Positions 50,901-59,711 are shown, counted from the first letter of the stretch. The stretch is DNA of 64,000 nt from Nocardioides panzhihuensis (GCF_013408335.1 NZ_JACBZR010000001.1:4689501-4753500), one strand, 5' to 3'. The notes: a model not told the origin generated them from the letters alone. Numbers and translations are program-made.

Positions 50901-52115
50901 TCAGCCGAGCGCGATCGCGATCTCGTTCGGCTGCTCGGAGAGCTCGACGGAGGCGGTGACCTCACCGGAGGTGAGGTCGACGGCGTGCACGGTGTTGCTG
51001 GCCGGCTCGGTGACGTACGCGATGTCACCGCTCACCTTGATCGCCGGGTGCGGGTCCTGCCACTCCGCCGGTCCCTCCCAGGGCTTCACGACCGGGAACT
51101 CGTCGGTGATCTTGCCGGTCGCGGGGTCCAGGACGTGGATCGAGCCGTCCGTGGCGAGGATGTAGGCCAGGTCCTCCGGTCCGCGCGCCACGTCGCGGAA
51201 GGTGTACTCGACACCCTCGGGAAGCGCCATCGGCTTGAAGGTGCTCTTCTCGGTGTCGACCAGGGCGACGCTGTCGAGCAGGTAGCCCTCGGCGTCGGGG
51301 TCGGTGTTGTAGTCGCCGACGATGATGGGGCTGGTCTCGGAGACGTACGCGTTGCCCATCCGGCCGAACTCGTCGGGCGCCTGGAGCTTCTCGAACGCAC
51401 CGTCGCGGTAGAGCAGGGCGCCGTCCTCGCAGCCGAAGACCACCGCCTCGTCGGCCGCGGTGCCCTCGCCGTGGATGCCGGGGCACGTGTCGTTGGTGGC
51501 GGCCTCCTTGAAGCGATGTCCTGAGCTTGTCGAAGGGTCGTCGCCGTCGGCCTCGAGGGCGATCGCTCCCGAGCGGCTCTCCTCGGTCCCGACCGTGGTC
51601 AGCAGGGTGCCGTCCTCGAGCACGATCGAGACGCCGTGGTGGGCCTCGGGCGCCGTCCAGGTCGTCGTCTCCGGGAGCTTACCCGCGTCGCCGAGCGCGT
51701 CGGTCTCGAAGATCGTCGTCTCGCCGCTGCCGTCGGCGTAGAGGACCGTCTTGTCGCCGTGGTGGACGACGTGGCCACCGGCGTCGGCCTCGAAGACGAG
51801 GTCGGTCAGCTCGGGGCTCTTGGTGTCGAGCACCTGGAAGCCCTTGCTGGTGGTCACCATGAGGTTGCGACCGTCACCGACCGAGTTGAGGCGTACGAAC
51901 TCCTCGGTCTCGAACTCGTCGACGACCTCGAGGGTCTCACCGTCCAGGACGGCGATCCCGTTGGCGTAGGAGACGGCGAGGCGGTTGCCGGCGTCTGCCG
52001 ACTTCTGGTTCTTGGACTCGTCGCCTTCGGCGGTGGATCCGCACGCCGAGAGGGCCAGCGATACGCCGGCCACCGCCGCGACGGCCCGGAGGGCACGCTT
52101 CTGTGGGGTCTGCAT
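50901..52115 (-). CDS. AztD-like zinc metallochaperone lipoprotein 1
   Basis: A 404-residue lipoprotein (lipobox LALSACGS) predicted to be a beta-propeller, with the AztD-type motif GGHVVHHGDKTVLYADGSG. It probably hands zinc to the substrate-binding protein AztC. It lacks the DHGDHFHYY motif of its paralogue at 53043, so its metal binding may be weaker or different. The peptide DDPSTSSGHR is encoded by a dispersed repeat (51516-51538). Gene follows aztC by 10 bases. Confidence 0.82.
   Translation of the reverse strand: MQTPQKRALRAVAAVAGVSLALSACGSTAEGDESKNQKSADAGNRLAVSYANGIAVLDGETLEVVDEFETEEFVRLNSVGDGRNLMVTTSKGFQVLDTKSPELTDLVFEADAGGHVVHHGDKTVLYADGSGETTIFETDALGDAGKLPETTTWTAPEAHHGVSIVLEDGTLLTTVGTEESRSGAIALEADGDDPSTSSGHRFKEAATNDTCPGIHGEGTAADEAVVFGCEDGALLYRDGAFEKLQAPDEFGRMGNAYVSETSPIIVGDYNTDPDAEGYLLDSVALVDTEKSTFKPMALPEGVEYTFRDVARGPEDLAYILATDGSIHVLDPATGKITDEFPVVKPWEGPAEWQDPHPAIKVSGDIAYVTEPASNTVHAVDLTSGEVTASVELSEQPNEIAIALG
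51516..51538. repeat. Dispersed TCCTGAGCTTGTCGAAGGGT repeat inside a CDS
   Basis: The 20-mer at 51519-51538 (extended left to 51516) lies within the AztD-like gene and encodes DPSTSSG. It is related to the TGGTCGAGCTTGTCGAGACC repeat through the shared GAGCTTGTCGA core, and interrupts the otherwise family-like sequence between GDD and HRF. Confidence 0.7.
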
Positions 52116-52125
52116 GGTGCGCCTT

Positions 52126-53046
52126 TCAATCGGTGGGCTCGGAGAGCCCGCTGGTGATGCGCTCGGTGTTGGCGCGCATCATGGTCAGGTAGGTTTCGGC
52201 GCCCCGGCCCTTCTCGGTCAGGGACTCCGTGAACAGCTCGCTGACGCCGACGTCGACGCCCGCCTCGTCGGCGAGCACCTGGATGAGGCGGTCCGGCTGC
52301 GAGGACTCGGCGAAGATCGTCGGCACACCGGCCTGCTCGATCGCCTCGGTCAGGTCGCGCAGGTCCGCGGCGCTGGGCGCGGCCAGGGTCGTCCCACCGG
52401 GGATGATCGCGCCGACGACCCGGAACCCGAACCGTTCGGCCAGGTAGCCGAACACGTGGTGGTTGGTGACCAGGCTGCGGTGCTGCTCCGGGATGCTCGC
52501 GAAGGAGTCGGTCATCTCTTGGTCGAGCTCCTCGAGCTCGGTGCGGTACGCAGCCGCCGCCTGCTCCACCGCCCGGTCGTCGACGCCGTCGACGTCCTTC
52601 GCCACCGCTTCGAGGCCGTCGACGACCTCGCGCATCCGCGCCGGGTCGGTCCAGAAGTGCGGGTCCGGCGTGCCCGCGGAGTCCCCCTCGGCATAGTCGA
52701 GGACGTCGATCTGCTCACCCGCGACGTACGTCTCGACGCCGGCCTCGGCCGCCTTGTCGAGGTGGCGCTGGAGGCCCTCCTCGAGGCCGAGCCCGTTGGA
52801 GACGAGCAGGTCGGCATCGCGCATCATCGCGGCCTCCCGTGCCGAGATCTCGAAGGAGTGCGGGTCGGCATTGGGGCGCATCAGCGTGGTGACCCGGGCC
52901 GTGTCGCCGACCGTCTTGGTGACGACGTCGCCGAGGATGTTGGTGGTCACCACGATGTGCGGGCGGTCGTCGCCGTCGGCTGCGCCGACGCAGCCGGTGA
53001 GTGTCATCGCGGCGGCCGCGACCGCGGCCCCGAGCAGGCGCCTCAT
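52126..53046 (-). CDS. aztC: Zinc ABC transporter substrate-binding lipoprotein
   Basis: A 306-residue cluster A-I binding protein (lipobox AAAMTLTGCVG). Predicted zinc ligands are His in NADPHSFEIS, His in TPDPHFWTD, His in TNHHVFGYL and Asp/Glu near AESSQPDR. It takes up zinc outside the membrane and delivers it to AztB/A. The overlapping ATGA with the preceding AztD-like gene shows operon structure. Confidence 0.9.
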   Translation of the reverse strand: MRRLLGAAVAAAAMTLTGCVGAADGDDRPHIVVTTNILGDVVTKTVGDTARVTTLMRPNADPHSFEISAREAAMMRDADLLVSNGLGLEEGLQRHLDKAAEAGVETYVAGEQIDVLDYAEGDSAGTPDPHFWTDPARMREVVDGLEAVAKDVDGVDDRAVEQAAAAYRTELEELDQEMTDSFASIPEQHRSLVTNHHVFGYLAERFGFRVVGAIIPGGTTLAAPSAADLRDLTEAIEQAGVPTIFAESSQPDRLIQVLADEAGVDVGVSELFTESLTEKGRGAETYLTMMRANTERITSGLSEPTD

Positions 53047-54275
53047 CGGCCGGTCTCCGTGAAGAACACCGGGGCGGTGGGCGTCTCGAGTGTCCGGGCG
53101 ACCCGTGCGGAGTCGGCGTAGTCGATCTCGTGGACGCCCCCCTTCTCCGGCACGTTGAGGTAGGCCCGCTCCTGGTCGACGACCAGGTCGACTCCCGCGG
53201 CGGCCTCGCTCAGGTCCACGAGGGGCTCGGTCGCGGCGAGCTGCTTGCCGTCCTCAGCAGAGAAGACGCGGACACGGCCGGTCGTGTCGAGGGCGAGCAC
53301 GTGCCCCTCCTCGTCGTCGACGGCGACCACCTGGCGCAGCGGTACGCCGGCGTCGAGGTGGCTCCAGGTCCGCTCACGGGTGTCGAGGAGCCAGATCCCG
53401 GTCGTCCCGGACAGTGCGGCGACCGTCGGGCGGCTCTTTCGCCCCTCGAACGTCGTCGCCCGCGGCGCCGTCGTGCCCTTCGGATAGTCGATCCGCTCGA
53501 AGCGGGGCTCCCCGTCGGCCTCGGTGGCCAGCACCGCACCGTCGGCACAGCCGACGACGACGCCGACCTTGGTGGTGATCGTGCCGCTCGCCTGGGCGCA
53601 GGGGATCTGCTCTCCGACCGCACTGCCGTCGGCGTCGTGATACGTCAGCCCGGTGACCTCGCCGCCGTCGGCGACCGTCACCAGGGCGCCGTCGCCGAAC
53701 GGCGCGACCAGCCCCGCATGAGGCTCGGCGTCAAGCCGGAACCGCTCGCGCACCTCGCCGTCGGCGAGGGCCTCGTTGTCCAGCAGGACCGCCTCTCCGC
53801 TGCCCGCGAAGAACACCCCCGTCGCGCCGGCCGTCGACAGCGGACCGGTCGCCACCGTCACGTCACCGTCGCCGTCGCCCTCGACCGTGCCGAGAAGCGC
53901 CGGCTCGCCCCGGTAGTAGTGGAAGTGGTCGCCGTGGTCCCAGGTCCACACGCCGCTGTCGACGATCTCCACGCCGTCCGCGGTGGTCGCGAAGAGGTAG
54001 CGGCCGTCGCTGTCGACCGCGCTCGGAACGCCGACGGTTCCGACCTTCGCGGAGCTCCCCTCGATCAGGTCGAGCTGGGCGACCGCACCGCCGGCGTCGA
54101 TCGTGGTCAGGTGCAGCTGGGGTTCGGCGACCTCCTGCGCGCCCTCGACGGCGCCATGGTCCTTCCCCGAGCCGGCGCTCGCGTCATCGGCCCGAGGAGC
54201 GGGGGAGCCGCCGCACCCCGTGGTGGCGGCCAGCGTCAGCCCTGTGACGACGCCGGCGAGTGTCCTGCGGTGCAT
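53043..54275 (-). CDS. aztD: AztD-like zinc metallochaperone lipoprotein 2
   Basis: A 410-residue lipoprotein (lipobox LAATTGCGGS) with a predicted beta-propeller. The motif WTWDHGDHFHYYRGEP (about residues 115-130) matches the zinc-coordinating site of AztD proteins. It sits between aztB and aztC. It overlaps the aztB end by 40 bases and the aztC start by ATGA. AAAGGA precedes the ATG at 54275. It probably passes zinc to AztC. Confidence 0.85.
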   Translation of the reverse strand: MHRRTLAGVVTGLTLAATTGCGGSPAPRADDASAGSGKDHGAVEGAQEVAEPQLHLTTIDAGGAVAQLDLIEGSSAKVGTVGVPSAVDSDGRYLFATTADGVEIVDSGVWTWDHGDHFHYYRGEPALLGTVEGDGDGDVTVATGPLSTAGATGVFFAGSGEAVLLDNEALADGEVRERFRLDAEPHAGLVAPFGDGALVTVADGGEVTGLTYHDADGSAVGEQIPCAQASGTITTKVGVVVGCADGAVLATEADGEPRFERIDYPKGTTAPRATTFEGRKSRPTVAALSGTTGIWLLDTRERTWSHLDAGVPLRQVVAVDDEEGHVLALDTTGRVRVFSAEDGKQLAATEPLVDLSEAAAGVDLVVDQERAYLNVPEKGGVHEIDYADSARVARTLETPTAPVFFTETGR

Positions 54276-55123
54276 GTGGTCCTTTCGGAGGTGGGGGACA
54301 GACGGCGAAGGAGACCGAGGCCGCTGCGGAGCAGCCCGGAGGCGACCGCGGTGAGGATCGCCGCGCAGGCGATCGACGCCCCGGCGGCGGTCTCCGCGTA
54401 CCAGGAGGCGGTCAGGCCGATGAAGACCGCGACTGCGCCGATCGCGGCGGCGCAGGCCATGGTCGTGGGGATCCTCGTGGTCCACTGGCCGGCAGCCACG
54501 GCCGGCGCGAGGAGCAGCGCGATCACGAGCAGCGAGCCGACCGCCTGGTAGGAAGCGACCACGGCGAGGGTCACCAGACCGACGAGCATCACCTGCGCCA
54601 GCTGCGGATGCAGGCCCAACGTACGGGCGATCCGGGGGTCGAAGGCCGAGGCGACGAACGACCGGTGGAAGCCCGCGGCGATGGCGAGAGTGATGGCAAG
54701 GGCGACGGCGAGGCCGGCGACGTCGGCGGTGCCGATGGCGAGTACGTCGCCGAACAGCATCGCCGTCGCGTCCGTGGCGAAGCTGCGCGAGTGGGAGACG
54801 ATGATGACGCCGAGCGAGAGCATCGCCACGAACAGCAGCCCGATGCTGGTGTCGTAGGTCAGCCGGCCGCGGCGCTGGAGCGCTCCGATGGTCGCGCTCA
54901 TGACGATCGCGCTCACGGCGCCACCGAGCATGACGGGTGCGCCGAGGACCGTCGCGAGGGCGACGCCGGGGAGCATCCCGTGCCCGATCGCCTCCCCGAG
55001 GAACGCCATCCCGCGGATCACGACCCAGGTGCCGACGACTCCACAGATCGCCGCGACCAGCACTCCGCCGGCCAGCGCCTGCAGCATGAAGTCGGTCCGG
55101 AAGGGCTCGATGATCGGTGACAC
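54236..55123 (-). CDS. aztB: Zinc ABC transporter permease
   Basis: A 295-residue ZnuB/AztB-type permease with about eight helices. RGMAFLGEAIGHGMLPGVALA carries the conserved membrane-pore region, and SYQAVGSLLVIALLLAPAVAA is the C-terminal helix signature. It has a divergent GTG start at 55123. The other half of the importer (ATPase) lies on the opposite strand. Confidence 0.9.
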   Translation of the reverse strand: MSPIIEPFRTDFMLQALAGGVLVAAICGVVGTWVVIRGMAFLGEAIGHGMLPGVALATVLGAPVMLGGAVSAIVMSATIGALQRRGRLTYDTSIGLLFVAMLSLGVIIVSHSRSFATDATAMLFGDVLAIGTADVAGLAVALAITLAIAAGFHRSFVASAFDPRIARTLGLHPQLAQVMLVGLVTLAVVASYQAVGSLLVIALLLAPAVAAGQWTTRIPTTMACAAAIGAVAVFIGLTASWYAETAAGASIACAAILTAVASGLLRSGLGLLRRLSPTSERTTCTAGHSPASSQG

Positions 55124-55143
55124 GAACCGGGACTCTAACGCTT

Positions 55144-55171
55144 AATGAGAATGGTTACCAATTGCTATAGT
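55144..55171. promoter_or_regulatory. Zur-like box and aztA promoter
   Basis: AATGAGAATGGTTACCAATT (55144-55163) has the AT-rich, TGAGAAT...TTACCA pattern of Fur/Zur boxes. TATAGT (55166-55171) is a good -10 for aztA, ending 7 bases before the GTG at 55179, and aztB starts 20 bases to the left. The box therefore lies between the divergent start sites. Zur identity is inferred from the zinc genes; symmetry is imperfect. Confidence 0.62.
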
Positions 55172-55178
55172 GCTGCAT

Positions 55179-55832
55179 GTGCTCCCCCTCGACAAGACCG
55201 ACTCCCCACACCTCTCCGCCCGCGGCCTCTGTTTCGGCTACGACGGCCACGACGTGCTCCACGACGTCAGCGCACGCTTCTCGCCTGGCTCGGTCACCGC
55301 CGTCACCGGGCCGAACGGGTCGGGAAAGTCGACCTTCGTCGAGCTGCTCGCCGGGGTGCGGAGCCCGCGACGGGGCGTGATCGACCGCGACGGACGGCTC
55401 GCGTTGGTCGTGCAACGACCCTCGACGCCCGACGCCCTACCGGTGACCGTCCACGACGTCGTTGCGATCGGGACCTGGGGCCGCACCCGGGGTCACCTGG
55501 GCAGCAGGCGCGCCGACCGGCGGAGCGCGGTCGCGGAGGTGATCGACCGGGTCGGCCTGACCGGCCTCGAGCAGCGTACGTTCGGAGAGCTCTCCGGCGG
55601 GCAGCGCCAGCGCGCGCTGCTGGCTCAGGGCATCGTCCAGGACACCGAGATCCTGCTCCTCGACGAGCCTGCCGCGGGGCTCGATGCCGCCAGCCGGCAG
55701 CGCACCCGCGAGATCCTCGCCGAGGAGGCCGCCCGGGGCACCACGATCGTCTGCGTCAGCCACGACGAGGAGAGCATCGCCGCCGCGGACGACGTCATCC
55801 GGCTCGAGGACGGTCGCGTCGTCGGCTGGTGA
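55179..55832 (+). CDS. aztA: Zinc ABC transporter ATP-binding protein
   Basis: A 217-residue ATPase. Walker A is GPNGSGKST, the signature is LSGGQRQRALLAQGI, Walker B is EILLLDEPAAGLD, and the H-loop is SHDEES. It powers AztB for zinc uptake. The GTG at 55179 is preferred, since it lies 7 bases behind the -10 TATAGT; a GTG at 55170 overlaps that box. It is transcribed divergently from the rest of the azt genes. Confidence 0.9.
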   Translation: MLPLDKTDSPHLSARGLCFGYDGHDVLHDVSARFSPGSVTAVTGPNGSGKSTFVELLAGVRSPRRGVIDRDGRLALVVQRPSTPDALPVTVHDVVAIGTWGRTRGHLGSRRADRRSAVAEVIDRVGLTGLEQRTFGELSGGQRQRALLAQGIVQDTEILLLDEPAAGLDAASRQRTREILAEEAARGTTIVCVSHDEESIAAADDVIRLEDGRVVGW

Positions 55833-55858
55833 ACGTGGCCCGCCGAGGCCGGGCTGGG

Positions 55859-57502
55859 TCAGGCGGGAAGCGCTCGCTCGATGATCGCGCCGAGATCCCC
55901 GCGTGGCGACAGCGTCCCGAAGGCTCCACCCCAGTCCCGGCCGAGACGCGAGGCACAGAACGCGTCGGCGACGGGAGCAGGTGCGTGCCGGACGAGCTGG
56001 GAGCCCTGGAAGACCAGAGCCATCTGCTCCACGATCCGTCGCGCCCGGAGCTCGAGGTCGTCGAAGGAGGCGAACTCCTTCTTCAACCGGTCCAGCGCGG
56101 CGTCGTAGCGGGCGTCGGCACCGGAGGCGAGCTCCGCCTCGGCCATGAACGCGTTAAGGGTGTGCGGCTCCTTCGCCAGCGCTCGCAGCGCGTCCAGCGC
56201 CGCGACGTTGCCCGACCCCTCCCAGATCGAGAGGAGCGGCATCTCGCGATAGATGCGCGCGACGTCGAAGTCCTCGATGTAGCCGTTGCCACCCAGGCAC
56301 TCCAGGGCCTCGTTGACCATGAAGGGCGCCCGCTTGCAGACGTAGTACTTCGTGACCGCCAGCGCGATCCGGCGCAGGGAGGCCTCGGCCTCGTCCCCGC
56401 GGATGGCCCGGTCGTTGGCGCCCGCGAGCCGCAGCATCGCGGTCGTCGCCGCCTCGGACTCGACCTGCAGGTCAGCCAGTACGTTGCGCATCGCCGACTG
56501 GTCGACCAGCAGCTTGCCGAACGCCGAGCGATGCTGGGCGTGGTGCGTCGCCATGGTCAGCGCGGTGCGCATGCCTGCCGAGGAGCCGATCACGCAGTCG
56601 AGGCGGGTCATGTTGACCATCTCGACGATCGTGCGCACCCCGCGGCCCTCTTCGCCGACGAGCCAGCCGGTCGCCGCGTCGTACTCGATCTCGGAGGAGG
56701 CGTTCGACCTGTTGCCCAGCTTGTCCTTCAGGCGCATGAAGCGCATAGCGTTGCTCTCGCCGCCGGGCAGGACGCGCGGCACGAGGAAGCAGGAGACCCC
56801 GGCGGACGTCTGGGCGAGGGTGAGGAACAGGTCGCTCATCGGCGCGCTGGTGAACCACTTGTGCCCACGAAGGACGTACGTCCCGTCGGTCTGCGGGGTC
56901 GCGGTCGTCGTGTTCGCGCGGACATCGGATCCGCCCTGCTTCTCGGTCATGGACATGCCGGCGATCAGGCCGCGCTTGGTCTCGGGGTCACGCAGACCGA
57001 AGTCGTACTCCCGATTGGTGAGCAGCGGCTCGAACCTCGCGGCGAGCTCGGGATTGGTCCGCAGCGCCGGGACCACCGCGTAGGTCATCGAGATCGGGCA
57101 GCCGTGGCCGGCATCGACGTTCCAGGCGAAGAACTTCGCCGCCCGCGCGACGTGGGCACCGGGCCGGCCGTCGGCCCAGGGGGTAGCGTGCAGGCCGTTC
57201 TCCACCGCGGTGGTCATCAGCTGGTGGTACGCCGGGACGTACTCGACCTCGTCGACGCGATGTCCGTAGCGATCATGGGTGTGCAGACGCGGCGGGACCC
57301 GCTCGGCGAGGCGGCCCCAATCCTGCGCCTCGGCGGTCCCGGCGAGGCGGCCCACCTCGTCGATCTCGGGGAGCGCCCACGCGGCACCCTCTCGCTCGAC
57401 GCCTTCGCACAGGACCGGGTCACCGGCGGTGTTGTGGCCCACCAGCGGCGGGGCCTGGTTGCTGACCACATGGGTGGAGTGGGCTTCGTGCGTGCTGGTC
57501 AT
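55859..57502 (-). CDS. AidB-like acyl-CoA dehydrogenase family protein
   Basis: A 547-residue protein of the AidB subfamily: N-terminal extension of about 100 residues, MSMTEKQGGSDVRANTTTA, LRGHKWFTSAPMSD, GNGYIEDFDVARIYREMPLLSIWEGSGN with the catalytic Glu, and a C-terminal helical domain. AidB of E. coli binds DNA and is linked to alkylation resistance. Function here is inferred from family only. Single gene, 26 bases past aztA on the opposite strand. Confidence 0.9.
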   Translation of the reverse strand: MTSTHEAHSTHVVSNQAPPLVGHNTAGDPVLCEGVEREGAAWALPEIDEVGRLAGTAEAQDWGRLAERVPPRLHTHDRYGHRVDEVEYVPAYHQLMTTAVENGLHATPWADGRPGAHVARAAKFFAWNVDAGHGCPISMTYAVVPALRTNPELAARFEPLLTNREYDFGLRDPETKRGLIAGMSMTEKQGGSDVRANTTTATPQTDGTYVLRGHKWFTSAPMSDLFLTLAQTSAGVSCFLVPRVLPGGESNAMRFMRLKDKLGNRSNASSEIEYDAATGWLVGEEGRGVRTIVEMVNMTRLDCVIGSSAGMRTALTMATHHAQHRSAFGKLLVDQSAMRNVLADLQVESEAATTAMLRLAGANDRAIRGDEAEASLRRIALAVTKYYVCKRAPFMVNEALECLGGNGYIEDFDVARIYREMPLLSIWEGSGNVAALDALRALAKEPHTLNAFMAEAELASGADARYDAALDRLKKEFASFDDLELRARRIVEQMALVFQGSQLVRHAPAPVADAFCASRLGRDWGGAFGTLSPRGDLGAIIERALPA

Positions 57503-57591
57503 GGCGCCACCTCTGTGTCGGCTGCAGGTCGTCGATCCTTCTCGATGTTACAGATACGACGACAGTCGTGTCCATCCTTGTTGCACACCGG

Positions 57592-57611
57592 TGGTCGAGC
57601 TTGTCGAGACC
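57592..57611. repeat. Dispersed TGGTCGAGCTTGTCGAGACC repeat, intergenic copy
   Basis: An exact 20-bp copy, identical to that in menB (59310-59329), in the gap between the AidB-like gene and the PaaX-like gene. Confidence 0.85.
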
Positions 57612-57637
57612 TCGGCCGCTGCTGAGAAGATGAACAG

Positions 57638-58363
57638 GTGGCTACCGCGCGCGACGAACTGGCTCCGCTCTCCGCCCGCTCGGCGATGCTGAGCCTGATG
57701 CTCGGCGCCCACCCGAACCCGCTGACTCCGGCCGATCTCGCCCGCGCAGGCCAGTTCCTCGGCATCGCGCCGGCGACCGTACGCGTCGCGGTCACCCGCG
57801 CCGTCGGCGACGGCGACCTGCGGCGTACCGACGCCGGCTACCGGCTCGGCGAGCGGCTGATCCAGCGGCAGGCGCATCAGGACGAAGCGGTGCACACGGC
57901 AGACAAGCCGTGGGACGGCACCTGGGAGATGGCCGTCGTCGTCGCCACCGGCCGACCGGGGCCTGAGCGCGCCGTTCTGCGCGATGCGCTGAAGGCGCAC
58001 CGGCTCGCCGAGCTCCGCGAAGGGGTCTGGACCCGGCCCGCCAACCTGCAGCGCCCTCGTTTCACCGATCCGGTGCTCCAGGCGTTCACGGCCACCCCGG
58101 AGCAGGACTCCGGCGACCTCGCCGCCTCGTTGTGGGATCTCGCCGACTGGGCACGCGAAGGCGAGCGCCTGCTCGAACGCCTGTCAACGACCCCCGAGCC
58201 CGCCCTTCGGCTCGCCACCGCCGCCGCGATCGTGCGCCACCTCAGCGCCGACCCGCTCCTCCCCGTCGAGCTCCGCCCTTCCGACTGGCCCGCGGCGGAG
58301 CTGCGCGAGACCTACAGCGCCTATCAGCGCGAGCTGAGCGAACTCGCCGCATTGCCCCAGTGA
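57638..58363 (+). CDS. PaaX family transcriptional regulator
   Basis: A 241-residue regulator of the PaaX type. The winged-helix N-terminal part reads SLMLGAHPNPLTPADLARAG and ATVRVAVTRAVGDGDLRR. The C-terminal domain has PWDGTWEMAVV and the PaaX_C region. GTG start at 57638. It usually controls phenylacetate or another aromatic degradation, but no such genes are visible nearby. Confidence 0.88.
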   Translation: MATARDELAPLSARSAMLSLMLGAHPNPLTPADLARAGQFLGIAPATVRVAVTRAVGDGDLRRTDAGYRLGERLIQRQAHQDEAVHTADKPWDGTWEMAVVVATGRPGPERAVLRDALKAHRLAELREGVWTRPANLQRPRFTDPVLQAFTATPEQDSGDLAASLWDLADWAREGERLLERLSTTPEPALRLATAAAIVRHLSADPLLPVELRPSDWPAAELRETYSAYQRELSELAALPQ

Positions 58364-58460
58364 ACGACTCGCATCGCTTTGAACTCGCCGGGGAGGGGGC
58401 TGGCGTGATTCGCGCTCGGCCGAGATCATGCAGCCTCAACGTCATATCAAGGAGATCAGC

Positions 58461-58679
58461 ATGGACCTGATGGAAGTCACCGAACGGGCGAGGCTGCGTC
58501 GCGAGGAAGCGGCGGCTCGCCTGCGTGCCCTGGCCGACGCGCTCGCCAGCAACAACGAGGTCGAGTTCGAACGAGGAGGGCTGCGCTTCAAGGTGCACGT
58601 CCCCGACGAGGTCGACTTCAAGCTGGAGATCGAGATCGGGGACGACGAGCGCGAGATCGAGATCGAGTTGAAGTGGTGA
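58461..58679 (+). CDS. Amphi-Trp domain protein
   Basis: A 72-residue cytoplasmic protein that ends in IEIELKW, a family feature. It has an N-terminal amphipathic helix (VTERARLRREEAAARLRALADAL) and a beta-hairpin C-terminal part (EFERGGLRFKVHVP). AAGGAG is 6 bases before the ATG. Function unknown; the small size and conserved end are diagnostic of the amphi-Trp group. Confidence 0.8.
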   Translation: MDLMEVTERARLRREEAAARLRALADALASNNEVEFERGGLRFKVHVPDEVDFKLEIEIGDDEREIEIELKW

Positions 58680-58686
58680 CAGGAGC

Positions 58687-59655
58687 TCAGTAGTACCAGG
58701 GGTAGGGCGACCAGTCGGGCTCGCGCTTCTCCAGGAACTGATCGCGACCCTCCTGGGCCTCGTCGGTCATGTAGGCCAACCTGGTGGTCTCGCCGGCGAA
58801 CATCTGCTGGCCGACGAGGCCGTCGTCGAGGAGGTTGAAGGAGTACTTCAGCATCCGCTGGGCGGTGGGTGACTTGCCGTTGATCTTGCGGCCCCACTCG
58901 AGCGCGACGTCCTCGAGCTCGGCGTGGGGGACGGCGCGGTTGACGGTGCCCATGCGGACGCCGTCCTCGGCCGAGTACTCCTCGGCGAGGAAGAAGATCT
59001 CGCGGGCGAACTTCTGGCCGACCTGGCGGGCGAGATAGGCACTCCCGTAGCCGCCGTCGAACGAGCCGACGTCGGCGTCGGTCTGCTTGAAGCGCCCGTG
59101 CTCGGCGCTCGCCAGGGTCAGGTCGCACACCACGTGGAGGGAGTGGCCGCCGCCGGCGGTCCAGCCGGGGACGACGCAGACGACGACCTTGGGCATGAAG
59201 CGGATCAGTCGCTGGCACTCGAGGATGTGCAGGCGCGCCATCTTGGCCTTGTCGATCGGAGTCGGTTCCTCCGCGCCGGTCCGGTCGGCGGCGTACGCGG
59301 ACTGGCCGGTGGTCGAGCTTGTCGAGACCTCGTACTGGTAGCCGGCCTTGCCGCGGATGCGCTGGTCGCCACCGGTGCAGAAGGAGTGCTTGCCGTTCTT
59401 GACCGAGGGGCCGTTGCCGGTGAGCAGGACGCAACCGACGTCGGCGGAGATCCGGGCGTGCTCGAGCACGCGGAGGAGCTCGTCGACGGTGTGCGGGCGG
59501 AAGGCGTTGAGTACGTCGGGGCGGTCGAAGGCGATGCGTACGGTGCCGTGCTCCTTGGCCCGGTGGTAGGTCAGGTCGGTCAGATCCTCGAAGCCCGGGA
59601 CCTCGTCCCAGCGGCTCGGGTCGAACGTGTCGGAGACTCCTTCGATGGCACTCAT
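58687..59655 (-). CDS. menB: 1,4-dihydroxy-2-naphthoyl-CoA synthase
   Basis: A 322-residue crotonase-fold enzyme of menaquinone synthesis, closing the second ring of o-succinylbenzoyl-CoA. Signatures are FCTGGDQRIRGKAGYQY, FMPKVVVCVVPGWTAGGGHSLHVVCDLTLAS and FKQTDADVGSFDGGYGSAYLARQVG. Residues about 109-117 (VSTSSTTGQ) are an insertion encoded by a dispersed repeat, placed in a variable surface loop. The remainder matches MenB to the end (DWSPYPWYY). Confidence 0.93.
   Translation of the reverse strand: MSAIEGVSDTFDPSRWDEVPGFEDLTDLTYHRAKEHGTVRIAFDRPDVLNAFRPHTVDELLRVLEHARISADVGCVLLTGNGPSVKNGKHSFCTGGDQRIRGKAGYQYEVSTSSTTGQSAYAADRTGAEEPTPIDKAKMARLHILECQRLIRFMPKVVVCVVPGWTAGGGHSLHVVCDLTLASAEHGRFKQTDADVGSFDGGYGSAYLARQVGQKFAREIFFLAEEYSAEDGVRMGTVNRAVPHAELEDVALEWGRKINGKSPTAQRMLKYSFNLLDDGLVGQQMFAGETTRLAYMTDEAQEGRDQFLEKREPDWSPYPWYY
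59310..59329. repeat. Dispersed TGGTCGAGCTTGTCGAGACC repeat inside menB
   Basis: An exact copy of the intergenic repeat at 57592. It encodes the STSST peptide in the MenB loop between GYQY and the ADRTG segment. Confidence 0.9.
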
Positions 59656-59675
59656 GCGACCGAGGCTATCCGGGG

Positions 59676-59704
59676 TTGGAATACGCGCAGCGATCGGCTG
59701 TTAT
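59676..59704 (+). promoter_or_regulatory. Leaderless promoter of the nitroreductase gene
   Basis: TTGGAA (59676-59681) and TGTTAT (59699-59704) are 17 bp apart; the -10 ends 7 bases before the ATG at 59712. This is the reason for preferring that start over the ATG at 59703, which falls inside the -10. Confidence 0.6.
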
Positions 59705-59711
59705 GGAAGAC

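Noticed and set aside
55832..55859. Hairpin between aztA and the AidB-like gene
   Set aside because: Only short imperfect complementarity is visible in this 26-base gap; not enough for a terminator call.
55145..57625. Very long plus-strand open frame (826 codons)
   Set aside because: It is antisense or out of frame to aztA and the AidB-like gene, both with clear catalytic motifs; its translation is low-complexity and family-free.
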